A stretch of 64,000 nucleotides of DNA from Bacillus shivajii (GCF_020519665.1 NZ_CP084703.1:1488001-1552000); one strand, 5' to 3'. Counted from the first letter of the stretch, positions 15,898 through 25,823 are shown. Notes: generated by a model from the sequence alone, not told the origin. Numbers and translations: made by a program.

Positions 15898-16917
15898 ATG
15901 AGCCAAAGTTGGACAAGATATTCAAGACAAATGTTATTTAAACCTGTCGGTGAACAAGGACAGAGAAAATTAGATGAATCAAAAGTGTTTATCGTTGGAA
16001 TGGGTGCGCTTGGCACAGTTATTGCTAATCATCTCGTCCGCTCAGGTGTCGGACATGTTGTTTTTTGTGATCGAGATTTTGTTGAGGAAAGTAATTTACA
16101 AAGACAAATGCTTTTTAATGAACAAGATGTTCAACAATTCCTCCCTAAAGCTGTAGCGGCTGAACAAGCTTTAAAAAAGCTAAATTCATCAGTGAATATA
16201 AAAGGCCATGTGACAGATGTTAATGCTAATAATGTGGAATCATTCATTGACGGGGTAGACGTTATTATGGATGGAACCGATAACTTTGAAACCCGTTATT
16301 TATTAAATGATGTTGCATATAAGCATGGCATTCCATTTGTTTATGGTGGCGCAGTTAGCTCACGTGGAATGAATGCTGTTTTTCTACCTGGGAAAACCCC
16401 ATGTTTACGTTGTATGTTTCCGACTTATGGTGGAGCAGGTCAAACCTGTGATACGATCGGTGTTTTATCGCCGATCGTAGATATTATTGCGAGCATGCAA
16501 GTAATGGAAGTATTGAAAATTTTAACAGGCAATTCAGAGAAATTGCGTAATAATTTGGCATCCATTGATTTATGGGAAAATCATTCTTTTGAGATGAAAC
16601 TCGAAGAAATTAATGAAGAGTGCCCAACATGTCAATTAAAACAATATCCTGCTCTAAGCCAAGGTGAGAATGAACGTGTTACAACGTTATGTGGAAGAGA
16701 TACGGTGCAATTTATGACAGCCAACAAACTTAATTTAGTTAGTTGGGAGAGAAAATTAGAAAAAGTGGCAAGTGTAAAAAAGAGCCCATATTTATTACGT
16801 GCCGTTTTAGAAGAAGGAGAAACGTTCGTACTATTTCCCGAGGGGAGAGTACTTGTGCAGGGGACAGAAAATATCTCGAGAGCTAAGACATTGTATGCGA
16901 AATATATAGGTATGTAA
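15898..16917 (+). CDS. ThiF/MoeB/HesA-family adenylyltransferase
   Basis: A 339-residue E1-like enzyme that adenylates the C-terminus of a small sulfur-carrier protein (ThiS or MoaD type). Motifs: nucleotide-binding loop VFIVGMGALGTVIANHL (~30), the arginine in NLQRQML, DGTDNFETRYLLND (~123), the zinc pairs PCLRCMF (~164) and CPTCQL (~242), and the candidate catalytic cysteine in GAGQTCDTIGVLSP (~181). The last ~85 residues have no rhodanese domain. No thi or moa partner is adjacent, so the choice between thiamine and molybdopterin cannot be made here. The ribosome site is AGGAGGG. Confidence 0.9.
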   Translation: MSQSWTRYSRQMLFKPVGEQGQRKLDESKVFIVGMGALGTVIANHLVRSGVGHVVFCDRDFVEESNLQRQMLFNEQDVQQFLPKAVAAEQALKKLNSSVNIKGHVTDVNANNVESFIDGVDVIMDGTDNFETRYLLNDVAYKHGIPFVYGGAVSSRGMNAVFLPGKTPCLRCMFPTYGGAGQTCDTIGVLSPIVDIIASMQVMEVLKILTGNSEKLRNNLASIDLWENHSFEMKLEEINEECPTCQLKQYPALSQGENERVTTLCGRDTVQFMTANKLNLVSWERKLEKVASVKKSPYLLRAVLEEGETFVLFPEGRVLVQGTENISRAKTLYAKYIGM

Positions 16918-16950
16918 TGTGAAAAAACTTTTTGTAACAAAATCTCCTTT

Positions 16951-17999
<1,049 letters not shown>

Positions 18000-18025
18000 A
18001 TAAAAAGGTCAATATAATTAACTTT

Positions 18026-18107
18026 AAGTAGTTCCGTTTAAATGGATGAAAATAACGCTCATTTTTTGGAGGTAATTCGCGCCTGAATTATCTCCTTTAT
18101 TTTTTTG
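18026..18107 (+). repeat. Interspersed repeat, family 3, carrying a terminator, copy 1
   Basis: Begins AAGTAGTTCCGTTTAAA and ends in the hairpin GGAGGTAATTC (18068-18078) / GAATTATCTCC (18084-18094) followed by TTTATTTTTTT. The same unit occurs at 23985-24066. Here it lies behind ldh and probably serves as its terminator. Confidence 0.7.
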
Positions 18108-18112
18108 AGACG

Positions 18113-18245
18113 CAGTAGAAATACACTTCGCTTTCCCCTCTAGGCACAAGTGCGACATCAATTCAAGCTTCACTTTTTACGCTTTCATGGTGTCTTCTTT
18201 GCCGCGGGCGGGCCCGCAGAAAGCGTCCGCCTGTAAACAGATTCG
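18113..18245. repeat. Interspersed GC-rich repeat, family 4, copy 1
   Basis: Contains the recurrent blocks CACAAGTGCGACATC, TTCATGGTGTCTTCTTTGCC and GCAGAAAGCGTCCGCCTGTAA. Related copies lie at 18650, 24270, 40815, 43480, 48385 and 62490. It has no ORF. Confidence 0.7.
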
Positions 18246-18332
18246 AGTACTTATCTTATTAAAAGCCTTTCATTATCCGCATAATATCCTTTAACCTAAG
18301 GCAACCTAATGAAGGAAGGAGGCGGATTCAAC

Positions 18333-18509
18333 ATGCAGCGTTGGGTAGGGTTTCTGGTAATATTTTTGACGATCTTCGGTCTCTATAAGTATAAATATCG
18401 TCTACTAAACCTTTTCTTATCAAGACAGTGGTTAAGACGGCTCTCCATCGCGTTTGTGATGAGAATACCAGCCGTTCGTCAAAAAATGATGTATCAAATG
18501 CTTAGGTAA
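18333..18509 (+). CDS. yqgO: Small membrane protein, YqgO-like
   Basis: A 58-residue protein with one N-terminal membrane helix (VGFLVIFLTIFGLYKYKYR) and a basic C-terminal half (QWLRRLSIAFVMRIPAVRQKM). The start is set by AAGGAGGCGG; an in-frame ATG at 18309 has no ribosome site and includes that site in its codons. The position between ldh and the HAD/rhomboid genes fits yqgO of B. subtilis, also a very small protein. The function is unknown. Confidence 0.6.
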   Translation: MQRWVGFLVIFLTIFGLYKYKYRLLNLFLSRQWLRRLSIAFVMRIPAVRQKMMYQMLR

Positions 18510-18511
18510 GG

Positions 18512-18603
18512 ACTAATGTACATAAAAGGCGAAACGATCGACTTTTTCCATGAACATGAAGTCGTATGTGGAAATTCGCCTTTTGTACGTTAGTCTTTTC
18601 TTT
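18512..18603 (+). terminator. Long-stem terminator after the yqgO-like gene
   Basis: ACTAATGTACATAAAAGGCGAA (split here into two adjoining parts, 18512-18533) pairs almost perfectly with TTCGCCTTTTGTACGTTAGT (18574-18593), followed by CTTTTCTTTT. The 40-nt loop is unusually long and can form its own small stem. Confidence 0.7.
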
Positions 18604-18605
18604 TA

Positions 18606-18935
18606 TACTTTAAGAATTTTTAACTTTGCTAAAGGATTAAGGTAACTGCTCCTACTCTTGCTCGTCGCAGGTCGGGGTAAAGTCGAGGAAGCTGTTGCTT
18701 TGTGCTCCTGCGATTACTCGTCGCAGACTACGTGCCTCTTCCTCTTCAAGCACTTCATGGAAGATGATGCGTAGAGGCAGGCGATAAGCCAAGTTTTGTT
18801 TATTTTGACTCTCCTGAAAATTAAAGGGTTCGTATGGTAGCAAGTGCTGCTTCTCTTTCACTTCTAGGTACAAGTGCGATCTTTCAACCTTACACTTTGT
18901 TCGTATTCAAGCTTGGCTGGTTGTAGTAGCAAAAG
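18606..18935. repeat. Composite intergenic repeat (families 5 and 4)
   Basis: The first 60 bp, starting TTTAAGAATTTTTAACTTTG and running to CTGCTCCT, recur at 54264-54310 as the lead-in to the 54-bp tandem repeat. Then CTCGTCGCAG blocks and family-4 blocks (GTACAAGTGCGATC, TTCGTATTCAAGCTTGG) follow. It is a mosaic of repeat pieces without an ORF I believe in. Confidence 0.55.
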
Positions 18936-19044
18936 TGCCAACTTACTAAAAATCGAATCTAATCGGTGTGTTTCAATTTTTGGAATAAGACGAAGGTATT
19001 CTTCGTAATATATCATAATCGTTGATATAATGTGGTTGAGGTGA

Positions 19045-19803
19045 ATGCCGTTGAAATGGGAAGGGATTTGTTTTGACTTAGATAATACATTATTTAGCCA
19101 TGAAGAGGCGTTTCAATATGCGATAAAGGCATGCTATGAAAAATACCTTTCAGAAATAAACGTACCAAATTGTGATATCACTTTTGGGCATTTTTTTTCT
19201 GAATTTAAAGCAAACAGCGACCGTTATTGGGGAAGCTTTGAAAATAAACAACTAACAGGAAAAGAGTATCGAAGAATCCGTTTTAATAAAACGATGGAGT
19301 CATTGCAATTACCGTTTAGTAATGAGCATGCAGATGCCTTCCATGCTCATTATTATCAAATTGTAGACGAGTATAGTGTTCCTTATCCTGGGATGAAGGA
19401 ATTACTTTCGACGTTGAGTAAAAGAGAAGTTAAGTTAGGTATCATAACAAATGGAATGGCTGATACTCAACTCAAAAAAATAAAGAAGCTTGGTGTAGAC
19501 CAATGGATACATAATGAGCATATTATTATTTCAGAAGAAGTAGAGTTTGTAAAACCTTCTCGAGAAATCTTTCGTATCGCAGAAAAAAGGTTACAAATTC
19601 ATGCTGAGCAGCTAGTTTTTATTGGTGATTCATGGAAACACGATGTAGAGGGGGCGCTTAACTCAGGGTGGGATGCGATATTTTTAAATTCGAGAAATGA
19701 AGTCAAAAGAAATGTTCGAGCAAAGCTGACTGCTGAATTTAAGACGTTAGAAGAAGTCAAAAGGTTTATTTTAGAGGAAGAGGGCCGGGGGGTGACCGTA
19801 TGA
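19045..19803 (+). CDS. HAD-superfamily hydrolase (YjjG-like)
   Basis: A 252-residue phosphatase of the haloacid dehalogenase superfamily. Motif I FDLDNTLF with the nucleophilic Asp (~residue 11), a helical cap domain (20-100), motif II GIITNGM (~133), motif III Lys in FVKPSREIF (~168), and motif IV IGDSWKHDVEGALNSGWDAI (~192). This is the pattern of nucleotidase YjjG-like and other small-molecule phosphatases; the substrate is unknown. The ATG at 19045 is nearly touching GAGGTG, so the in-frame TTG at 19051 may be the real start. The stop overlaps the gluP start (ATGA), indicating coupling. Confidence 0.9.
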   Translation: MPLKWEGICFDLDNTLFSHEEAFQYAIKACYEKYLSEINVPNCDITFGHFFSEFKANSDRYWGSFENKQLTGKEYRRIRFNKTMESLQLPFSNEHADAFHAHYYQIVDEYSVPYPGMKELLSTLSKREVKLGIITNGMADTQLKKIKKLGVDQWIHNEHIIISEEVEFVKPSREIFRIAEKRLQIHAEQLVFIGDSWKHDVEGALNSGWDAIFLNSRNEVKRNVRAKLTAEFKTLEEVKRFILEEEGRGVTV

Positions 19804-21380
19804 ATACAATGACTTTATCTCTTAGGTTTTGGGAAATCGTATACCACCTTGTCGTTAAAGAAGGGATGCGAGTCGTACATATTAATAAAAATGCTAGTGA
19901 AGTTTGGGTTGAAGATGATCGGAAAGAACCTTATCAAATCATTCGTCTTGCTGAGAAGGACCTTGACTGGAGTAATCAACTAAAACAAGATATTAAGAGT
20001 ACACATGAACGAGCGAAGCAAGTCCGTAAACAGTTAGGGCTTAGGCAGGCAAATGTAGTGAATGTGATTATCTCCCAATATCCACCTGTTGATGACTATC
20101 AAGAGATAGTGGACCAGCCACTTCCATTTTCTGCAGGCGGAAAACAGCAGCAAAGAACGATCCTTGTGACTTTAGATAATTTAACGGAAACGCTTTTCCC
20201 CCTTGCAACAGAGTGGAGTTTACATGAGATGCCTTCATTTATTTCAAGTGATCGTGTTGAAGATGAAGAGTCGGTGATCCGATCGTTACGTCGTGCAGTA
20301 CAACATTCGTCAGATAAAAGATTAGAAGGGGAAAGAAATCTCTTCTTTTTTGGAAAGCCAATTTTTACATACATTATTTTAGGTTGCATCTTAGCAGTTT
20401 ACACAGTTGTAGAACAATTTGGTTCCACGACGAATCCAGAAACATTAATTACATTTGGTGCGAAGTTTAACCCACTCATTTTAGAAGGAGAGTGGTGGCG
20501 ATTTTTCTCAGCGATGTTTTTACACATTGGTATTTTCCATTTACTTATGAACTCATTAGCTCTATTTTACTTAGGCGGTGCGGTTGAAAGAATCTTTGGT
20601 ACAAGTAGATTCTTCATCATTTACTTCTTAGCCGGCTTAGCAGGTTCTGTAGCAAGCTTTGCTTTTAACGAAAATGTATCAGCTGGAGCCAGTGGCGCAA
20701 TATTCGGTTGTTTTGGTGCATTATTATACTTTGGCGTTCGCTACAAAAGGCTATTTTTTAGGACGATGGGGATGAATGTTATTGTCATATTAGTGATTAA
20801 CTTAGCGTTCGGTTTTATGGTACCAATGGTCGATAATGGTGCACATATTGGTGGGTTAATTGGTGGCTTTGTTGCATCAGCAATTGTAGGTATGCCTAAC
20901 CATAGTCATCAGCCAAAACGGCTTGTTGCTTTTATATCTGGTGGTTTAGCTCTAATTGCACTTTTATTCTATGCATATAATCAAGAAGGAACAGGACAGT
21001 CGTATGCTGTTTATTATCAAATAGGTACTGAGTATATGAAAAGTGAACAGTATGAAGATGCACAACCATACTTTGAAAAAGTAGTTAATAATGATCACAT
21101 TCAAGATGAGGAACTTATAGCGCAAAGCTATTTTCAATTAGGATCGATTGAAATTAGCTCGGAAAACTTTGATCAGGCAAAAGAATACCTTGGGAATACG
21201 GTATCTTTAAGTCCCTCATTTTTTGAAGGGCAATATAATCTGGCAGTCGTCTATTATTATCAAGGCAATTATGAAGAAGCTTATGAACAGTTACAAAAAG
21301 CTATGGAAATTCAACCGAATCATGAAAAAGCCATTCAATTAGAAGAGGAGCTATTGCGACATCTTGAGAGGTCGTCATAG
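19800..21380 (+). CDS. gluP: Rhomboid intramembrane serine protease GluP with TPR domain
   Basis: A 526-residue intramembrane protease of the YqgP/GluP type. The N-terminal ~180 residues are a soluble domain. Then come the rhomboid core with LHIGIFHLLMNSLALF (~240), the catalytic Ser in SAGASGAIFGC (~298) and catalytic His in NGAHIGGLIGG (~349), seven membrane segments in all, and a C-terminal domain with tetratricopeptide repeats (QYEDAQPYFEKVV; NYEEAYEQLQKAM). In B. subtilis GluP cuts membrane proteins, notably under manganese or membrane stress. It overlaps the HAD gene by 4 nt. Confidence 0.95.
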   Translation: MNTMTLSLRFWEIVYHLVVKEGMRVVHINKNASEVWVEDDRKEPYQIIRLAEKDLDWSNQLKQDIKSTHERAKQVRKQLGLRQANVVNVIISQYPPVDDYQEIVDQPLPFSAGGKQQQRTILVTLDNLTETLFPLATEWSLHEMPSFISSDRVEDEESVIRSLRRAVQHSSDKRLEGERNLFFFGKPIFTYIILGCILAVYTVVEQFGSTTNPETLITFGAKFNPLILEGEWWRFFSAMFLHIGIFHLLMNSLALFYLGGAVERIFGTSRFFIIYFLAGLAGSVASFAFNENVSAGASGAIFGCFGALLYFGVRYKRLFFRTMGMNVIVILVINLAFGFMVPMVDNGAHIGGLIGGFVASAIVGMPNHSHQPKRLVAFISGGLALIALLFYAYNQEGTGQSYAVYYQIGTEYMKSEQYEDAQPYFEKVVNNDHIQDEELIAQSYFQLGSIEISSENFDQAKEYLGNTVSLSPSFFEGQYNLAVVYYYQGNYEEAYEQLQKAMEIQPNHEKAIQLEEELLRHLERSS

Positions 21381-21390
21381 CTCCTTTTTT
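21346..21390 (+). terminator. Terminator overlapping the 3' end of gluP
   Basis: AGGAGCTATTGCGAC (21346-21360) pairs with GTCGTCATAGCTCCT (21371-21385), then a T-run. The stem includes the last codons and stop of gluP. The convergent gene ends at 21390. Confidence 0.75.
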
Positions 21391-22313
21391 CATTGCTCGT
21401 TTTTTGACAAGTTTTCATTGTCTTCACTTTTAGGGATCAGTTGTAAGAGTTGTTGCCCCTTTTTATCAGCTGTTTCATATAAAACGAGAAGGTGTGTGTC
21501 GTCCTTACTTAAAAAAACAAATGGCATGGTATTTCCGATGGGGTCATACGTTTCTTCTGTAAATGTGTTTGTTCCTAATAAATAATATCTATATAACCCT
21601 TCCCACATACGGCCGATTACTGCATTTGTTTCTTCTTGAGACATTGATGGAAGAGGCTCTGTTTGAAATTGGGCTATCTCAGTCAAAGGAAATATATGAT
21701 AAGATTCTTTATTAATTTTAAATTGTTCTATTAGACCTTCAACTGTATAAGTTAATTGTTGGTCAATAATGGAGTCTAACAACTCTTTTCCTCTTTGTTC
21801 GGACTGCGATTTAGCTTTTTTAAAGTCTACTAGTGGGGATAATGGGGTATCGATTACATAATGCTTATCCTCAGTCATGATTTGTTTACTCTTTATAATA
21901 TCGTCAGGGTAATGAACTTCAGCAAAATGAAACGTAATAGCTTCATACCTCCCGCTATCCTCACCATGTAAGGTCACTTTATTTTTTAACTTCTTCGTTT
22001 TTTCTCTCCATTCGCTCTGCGTACTTATTAAGACACCATTTTCAAAAATGAAGCCAATATCTTGTCTTAGGTATGCTTTTTTATCCGTTTCAGATGCTGT
22101 TTTCCATTCTAAATAGTACTCATTTTCATCTTTTGTATCTATTAATTTTATGTTTGTACTTGCATCTATAAATTCAATTTGATCATCTTCAGGAAAGTAA
22201 ATGAATGCTTCACGCATCGTAGTAGAATAAAAATGAGGGAATAGGTAGAAGATGATCGCTACAATGAAAGCACAACATATATATATAATGATTTTTTTAT
22301 TTCTATTGGACAT
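21390..22313 (-). CDS. Membrane-anchored protein of unknown function
   Basis: A 307-residue protein with one N-terminal membrane helix (IIIYICCAFIVAIIFYLFP, ~8-27) and a large polar domain presumably outside the membrane. I do not recognise a family. The body is rich in charged residues and beta-type stretches, for example VHYPDDIIKSKQIM and LYRYYLLGTNTF, and it ends in an Asn/Glu-rich tail. The ATG has a GAGGAG ribosome site. It diverges from the germination-protein gene 135 bp away, so the two could share control in sporulating cells, but this is only inference. Confidence 0.8.
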   Translation of the reverse strand: MSNRNKKIIIYICCAFIVAIIFYLFPHFYSTTMREAFIYFPEDDQIEFIDASTNIKLIDTKDENEYYLEWKTASETDKKAYLRQDIGFIFENGVLISTQSEWREKTKKLKNKVTLHGEDSGRYEAITFHFAEVHYPDDIIKSKQIMTEDKHYVIDTPLSPLVDFKKAKSQSEQRGKELLDSIIDQQLTYTVEGLIEQFKINKESYHIFPLTEIAQFQTEPLPSMSQEETNAVIGRMWEGLYRYYLLGTNTFTEETYDPIGNTMPFVFLSKDDTHLLVLYETADKKGQQLLQLIPKSEDNENLSKNEQ

Positions 22314-22448
22314 TTGTCTACTCCTCTCATGTACGGAACGTGTCTAATACGTTATATGATAAGGGCTGTCCTTCTATGCATAAAAACATTGACATGCATG
22401 GTTTTCTTGTTTTTACAAACAATGAAAAGAGGAAGGAGGAGGTTCAAA

Positions 22449-23912
22449 ATGGCAAATGTCGTTCAAAGACCAGCTTCAAAGGACTTACAAACAAATGTCT
22501 CATATTTAAAGGATCAGTTAGGAATAGATAAAAGCTTTGATTTAATCCATCTAGACTTGGAATATAATGGGATTGACATGGCTGTTTTTACAGTGGATGG
22601 ATTTGCAAAAGATGAAGCGTTAACCCAAATCCAAAGGGAATTGAACCATATCAATATGGATGAAGAAGACGATGTTAATGTTGTTGAGAAATTAACGAAG
22701 TCGCGTATTCCTTATATAGAAATTGAAACGGAACACGATTTAGAAGAAGTAGTTATCCAAGTGTTATCTGGTCCGGCAGCGTTAGTGATTGATGGATATG
22801 ATCAAATTATCATTATTGATACACGGGAGTATGAGATACGTGGTCCAGAAGAGCCTGATACCGAACAAGTCATTCGTGGGTCAAAAGATGGTTTTGTAGA
22901 AACACTTGTTTTTAATGCAGGCTTGATTAGACGTAGAGTTAGAGATAGAACGTTAAGAAATGAGTACATACGCGTTGGAAGGAGGTCTCATACAGACCTT
23001 TGCTTAACGTATATTGAAGATATTGCTGATGGAGAACTTGTCCAATATGTAAAAGAGGCTTTACAAAACATTGATACAGACGGCTTGCCGATGGGGGATA
23101 AATCATTAGAAGAGTATATTTTTGGCCAGCATTACAATCCTTATCCACTTGTACGTTATACAGAGAGGCCAGATGTTGCATCTACTCATTTATTTGAAGG
23201 TCATGTTTTAGTGTTAGTCGATGGATCACCAAGTGTTATTATTACACCGACAACATTTTGGCATCACTTGCAGCACGCTGAAGAATATCGCCAAAAGCCA
23301 TCTGTAGGTACAGCACTCAGATTTGTACGCTTTGCAGCAGTTTGGATGTCGATCTTTTTACTTCCTTTATGGTTTTTATTTGCAGAAAATCCTCAGTTGT
23401 TACCGGATAACTTACAATATATAGGACCGGATGAAGTCGGAGAAGTTTCATTAATTGCTCAATTTATATTGGCTGAAGCCGGTATCGAGATGCTGAGGAT
23501 GGCTGCCATTCATACCCCCTCAGCATTGGCAACTGCACTTGGTCTTGTTGCAGCCATATTAATTGGGGAAGTAGCAATTGAAGTAGGGCTATTTTCAAAC
23601 GAAGTCGTCTTGTATTTAGCGATTGTTGCGATCGGTTCTTTTGCAACCCCTAGTTATGAAATGAGTTTAGCAAATCGACTTATTAGAATTGCTTTATTAA
23701 TTACTGTTGCTATATTCCATGTGCCAGGATATATCATTGGATCATTATTGTTGATTGTTTTATTAACATCGATGAAGGCCTATGATACGCCTTATTTCTG
23801 GCCATTTATTCCATTTAATGCGAGAAGCATGCGAGATATTGTTTTACGCGCACCAATTCCACTTAAAAATCGGCGTCCTAGAGCGATTCATCCATTGGAT
23901 CCAGACAGATAA
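22449..23912 (+). CDS. Spore germination protein, SpoVAF/GerA-subunit family
   Basis: A 487-residue protein of the GerAA/SpoVAF family, located in the inner spore membrane. The N-terminal ~290 residues form the soluble domain (NVSYLKDQLGIDKSFDLIH at the start; GPEEPDTEQVIRGSKDGFVE near 145; IRRRVRDRTLRNEYIRVGRR near 170). Five membrane segments follow from ~300. The overall fit is closest to SpoVAF (FigP), which aids nutrient germination, but it stands alone here and is not in a spoVA operon. The start 22449 is chosen for its GGAAGGAGGAGG site; upstream in-frame ATGs lack one. Transcription by a forespore sigma factor is expected but I could not place the promoter. Confidence 0.85.
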   Translation: MANVVQRPASKDLQTNVSYLKDQLGIDKSFDLIHLDLEYNGIDMAVFTVDGFAKDEALTQIQRELNHINMDEEDDVNVVEKLTKSRIPYIEIETEHDLEEVVIQVLSGPAALVIDGYDQIIIIDTREYEIRGPEEPDTEQVIRGSKDGFVETLVFNAGLIRRRVRDRTLRNEYIRVGRRSHTDLCLTYIEDIADGELVQYVKEALQNIDTDGLPMGDKSLEEYIFGQHYNPYPLVRYTERPDVASTHLFEGHVLVLVDGSPSVIITPTTFWHHLQHAEEYRQKPSVGTALRFVRFAAVWMSIFLLPLWFLFAENPQLLPDNLQYIGPDEVGEVSLIAQFILAEAGIEMLRMAAIHTPSALATALGLVAAILIGEVAIEVGLFSNEVVLYLAIVAIGSFATPSYEMSLANRLIRIALLITVAIFHVPGYIIGSLLLIVLLTSMKAYDTPYFWPFIPFNARSMRDIVLRAPIPLKNRRPRAIHPLDPDR

Positions 23913-23984
23913 GTTAAATAAGCAAATAGGTGTAACTAAACAAAATGGTATATAGTGAAGAAAAAAGAGGCTACTTATACTTGT

Positions 23985-24066
23985 AAGTAGTTCCGTTTAA
24001 AGGGAGAAAATCGTAAATAACAACACATTTTTGGAGGTAATTCGCACATGAATTATCTCCTTTATG
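23985..24066 (+). repeat. Interspersed repeat, family 3, copy 2
   Basis: AAGTAGTTCCGTTTAAA at the left and the hairpin GGAGGTAATTC (24033-24043) / GAATTATCTCC (24050-24060) followed by TTTATG. It matches the unit at 18026-18107. Confidence 0.7.
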
Positions 24067-24269
24067 ATTGTTGATATACAAATGTTTCTCGGGTATTCTC
24101 ATAATAAATAACGCTTTATTTAGCACCCTTTTTTAGTGAGTAAATAATATTTATTAGTTAGATGTTACTTGAAGTGATATTTTTAGGTCTAATTTCATTT
24201 TTACCAAGAAAAAATTCCTACTAAATTCTTGATCAAACTAGGTTATTTTTCATAGATTTTATAACTCGA

Positions 24270-24590
24270 AGGAATGAAAGGCGGAGACACCAGCGACGAG
24301 CAAAGCCTCTTGAATCAGCTACGAGTTGTCTCGACGGATATACTCCAGAGCGATACTAGTAGAGGAAGAGACAGAACCCCGCAATGAGCACGTTTTTAGC
24401 GAATGAGGACGCTGAAGTATTGCCCGCGGCAAAGAAGACACCGTGAATGCAAACGAAGTGAAGCATGAACGGATGTCGCACTTGTGCCCTGGGGTGCAAA
24501 GAAGACACCGTGAATGCAAACGAAGTGAAGCATGAACGGATGTCACACTTGTGCCTAGAGGTGAAAGCGTACGCTTGTAATGGATTCGAG
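24270..24590. repeat. GC-rich repeat (families 2 and 4) with internal tandem duplication
   Basis: The core ACGAGTTGTCTCGACGGATA and AGAGGAAGAGAC are shared with family 2 (11911 and 33389). Then a family-4 block, GCAAAGAAGACACCGTGAAT through CACTTGTGCC, occurs twice in direct tandem at 24429-24495 and 24496-24557 with few changes. Confidence 0.7.
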
Positions 24591-24747
24591 TGATTTTCTT
24601 AAAGAAACCACATAAAAAAGCAACACGTAAAACATAATGTTAAACGCGTTGCGAATTCTATTGTGTTTAATGTTTTTCTCCTCGAAAACGGAACTACTTA
24701 TTATACTTGAGTAGCCTCTTTATGATTGAGGAGTAAAAAGATAAAGA

Positions 24748-25140
24748 CTATTCCATGTCGTAATCAAAAGCATCATCTTTTATAAAGATATCCCCTTGGT
24801 TGTCGATCGCTTGTTCTGCAGCAATAACTACACCTAGAGGACTATCTTGTCCATCGCTAACTATTGTAAATTGAACAGAGTTTTTATTGGCAGATTGAAC
24901 ATAATTCGAGTAGGATGGATAATTTAATGTACCATTAATATATAATCGAATCCCTTTTTTCGTTTTCAACAGTTTCTCAACTTCTGGGTACATTCCTTTT
25001 TTGCGGACTTGGGCATTTGTTAAAGCTAAATAAACTCGTTCAGATATTGTACCTAAGAACAGTTTTCGTTCTTCTGGTTTAACTTCACCAGCCCCATAAA
25101 TCCCCCTTTTTAATACTTCTTCTAATTTTTCATGTGACAT
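24748..25140 (-). CDS. yueI: YueI family protein (DUF1694)
   Basis: A 130-residue cytosolic protein. The N-terminus LEEVLKRGIYGAGEVKPEERKLFLGTISERV and the following VYLALTNAQV are the family hallmark, with KKGIRLYINGTLNYPSYSNY in the middle and an acidic tail. The fold resembles a small mixed alpha/beta domain. No function is established. The ATG at 25140 is 8 nt from AGAGGG; a GTG at 25143 is possible. It is convergent with the germination gene, across the composite element. Confidence 0.85.
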   Translation of the reverse strand: MSHEKLEEVLKRGIYGAGEVKPEERKLFLGTISERVYLALTNAQVRKKGMYPEVEKLLKTKKGIRLYINGTLNYPSYSNYVQSANKNSVQFTIVSDGQDSPLGVVIAAEQAIDNQGDIFIKDDAFDYDME

Positions 25141-25304
25141 CACATTTTCCCTCTTTCTTCATATATGTTATTCATGCTGTCTTTTGTTTTAATTTTTTAA
25201 AGCTTTACTTCAGTATATCAAGTGAAAATAACGTTTTGCAAAAAATAAATTCTTGTCCTTTTTTCTTCTTGTCCTTCATAGATTGTGACAAGGAGGGGGA
25301 AAAA

Positions 25305-25823
25305 ATGAGCGGATTTTTCTTTATGCTATTTATTATTGGATTATTAGGAATCGCACTAGGTTCGTTAGCTGCAGTAAAAGTTTGGTATGCTTTGCCGATC
25401 TTTTTATCTATTATTGCTGGGGTCTGTTTCGGTTCATTTTGGTTTGGGGTAATAATTGGGGCAGCATTTTTTAGTTGGTTTCCAGTTCTTTTATTAAAAA
25501 TTATTTTAATCATCATGTTACTTGTGTTAGTTATCATCTTTTTTAAACAGTTTCATCCTTCTTATGGGTATTTTCCTTTTCAAGGGTTTGTTCATTGGGG
25601 AATCTTATGTTTATTTTTCTTTATCTTAGGGATTGAGTTTGCAGCATTAGGTTTGTCGGCATGGTTATTATTGTTTTATTTTCCGTTCTTCTTGTTTACG
25701 CTTTTTATTGGTATATTCCTTATCTTTAAATTAAAGGTTATTTTTAGATTTTCAGGTGTTGTCATTTATTTCCCATTAGTTTTATTTGTTTTTTTAGCTA
25801 TATTTAAATTATTATTATTATAA
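25305..25823 (+). CDS. Hydrophobic membrane protein of unknown function
   Basis: A 172-residue protein made almost entirely of about six membrane segments (for example MLFIIGLLGIALGSLAAV at the start and ILCLFFFILGIEFAALGL in the middle) with very short loops. I do not recognise a family. The start at 25305 has AAGGAGGGGG directly upstream; the longer open frame to 25134 overlaps yueI and has no ribosome site. The gene is followed after 25 nt by yqgQ and glcK, so it may be the first gene of that operon. It is phenylalanine-rich and low in complexity, so chance similarity is a risk in any search. Confidence 0.75.
   Translation: MSGFFFMLFIIGLLGIALGSLAAVKVWYALPIFLSIIAGVCFGSFWFGVIIGAAFFSWFPVLLLKIILIIMLLVLVIIFFKQFHPSYGYFPFQGFVHWGILCLFFFILGIEFAALGLSAWLLLFYFPFFLFTLFIGIFLIFKLKVIFRFSGVVIYFPLVLFVFLAIFKLLLL

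Larger units (their letters stand above)
23966..24722. mobile_element. Composite non-coding element with ~35-bp inverted ends
   Basis: Left end AAGAGGCTACTTATACTTGT followed by AAGTAGTTCCGTTT (23966-23999). The right end on the other strand reads AAGAGGCTACTCAAGTATAA followed by TAAGTAGTTCCGTTTT (24685-24722). Inside lie a family-3 terminator unit (23985-24066), an AT-rich part, a family-2/4 GC-rich part (24270-24590) and an internal 67-bp tandem duplication. No ORF with coding signs exists. It fills the gap between the convergent germination gene and yueI. Confidence 0.6.

Noticed and set aside
18652-18873. 73-codon minus-strand open frame
   Set aside because: Composed of repeat modules (CTCGTCGCAG blocks), with no start signal.
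24319-24546. 75-codon minus-strand open frame
   Set aside because: It runs through GC-rich interspersed repeat sequence that recurs in other places with broken frames.
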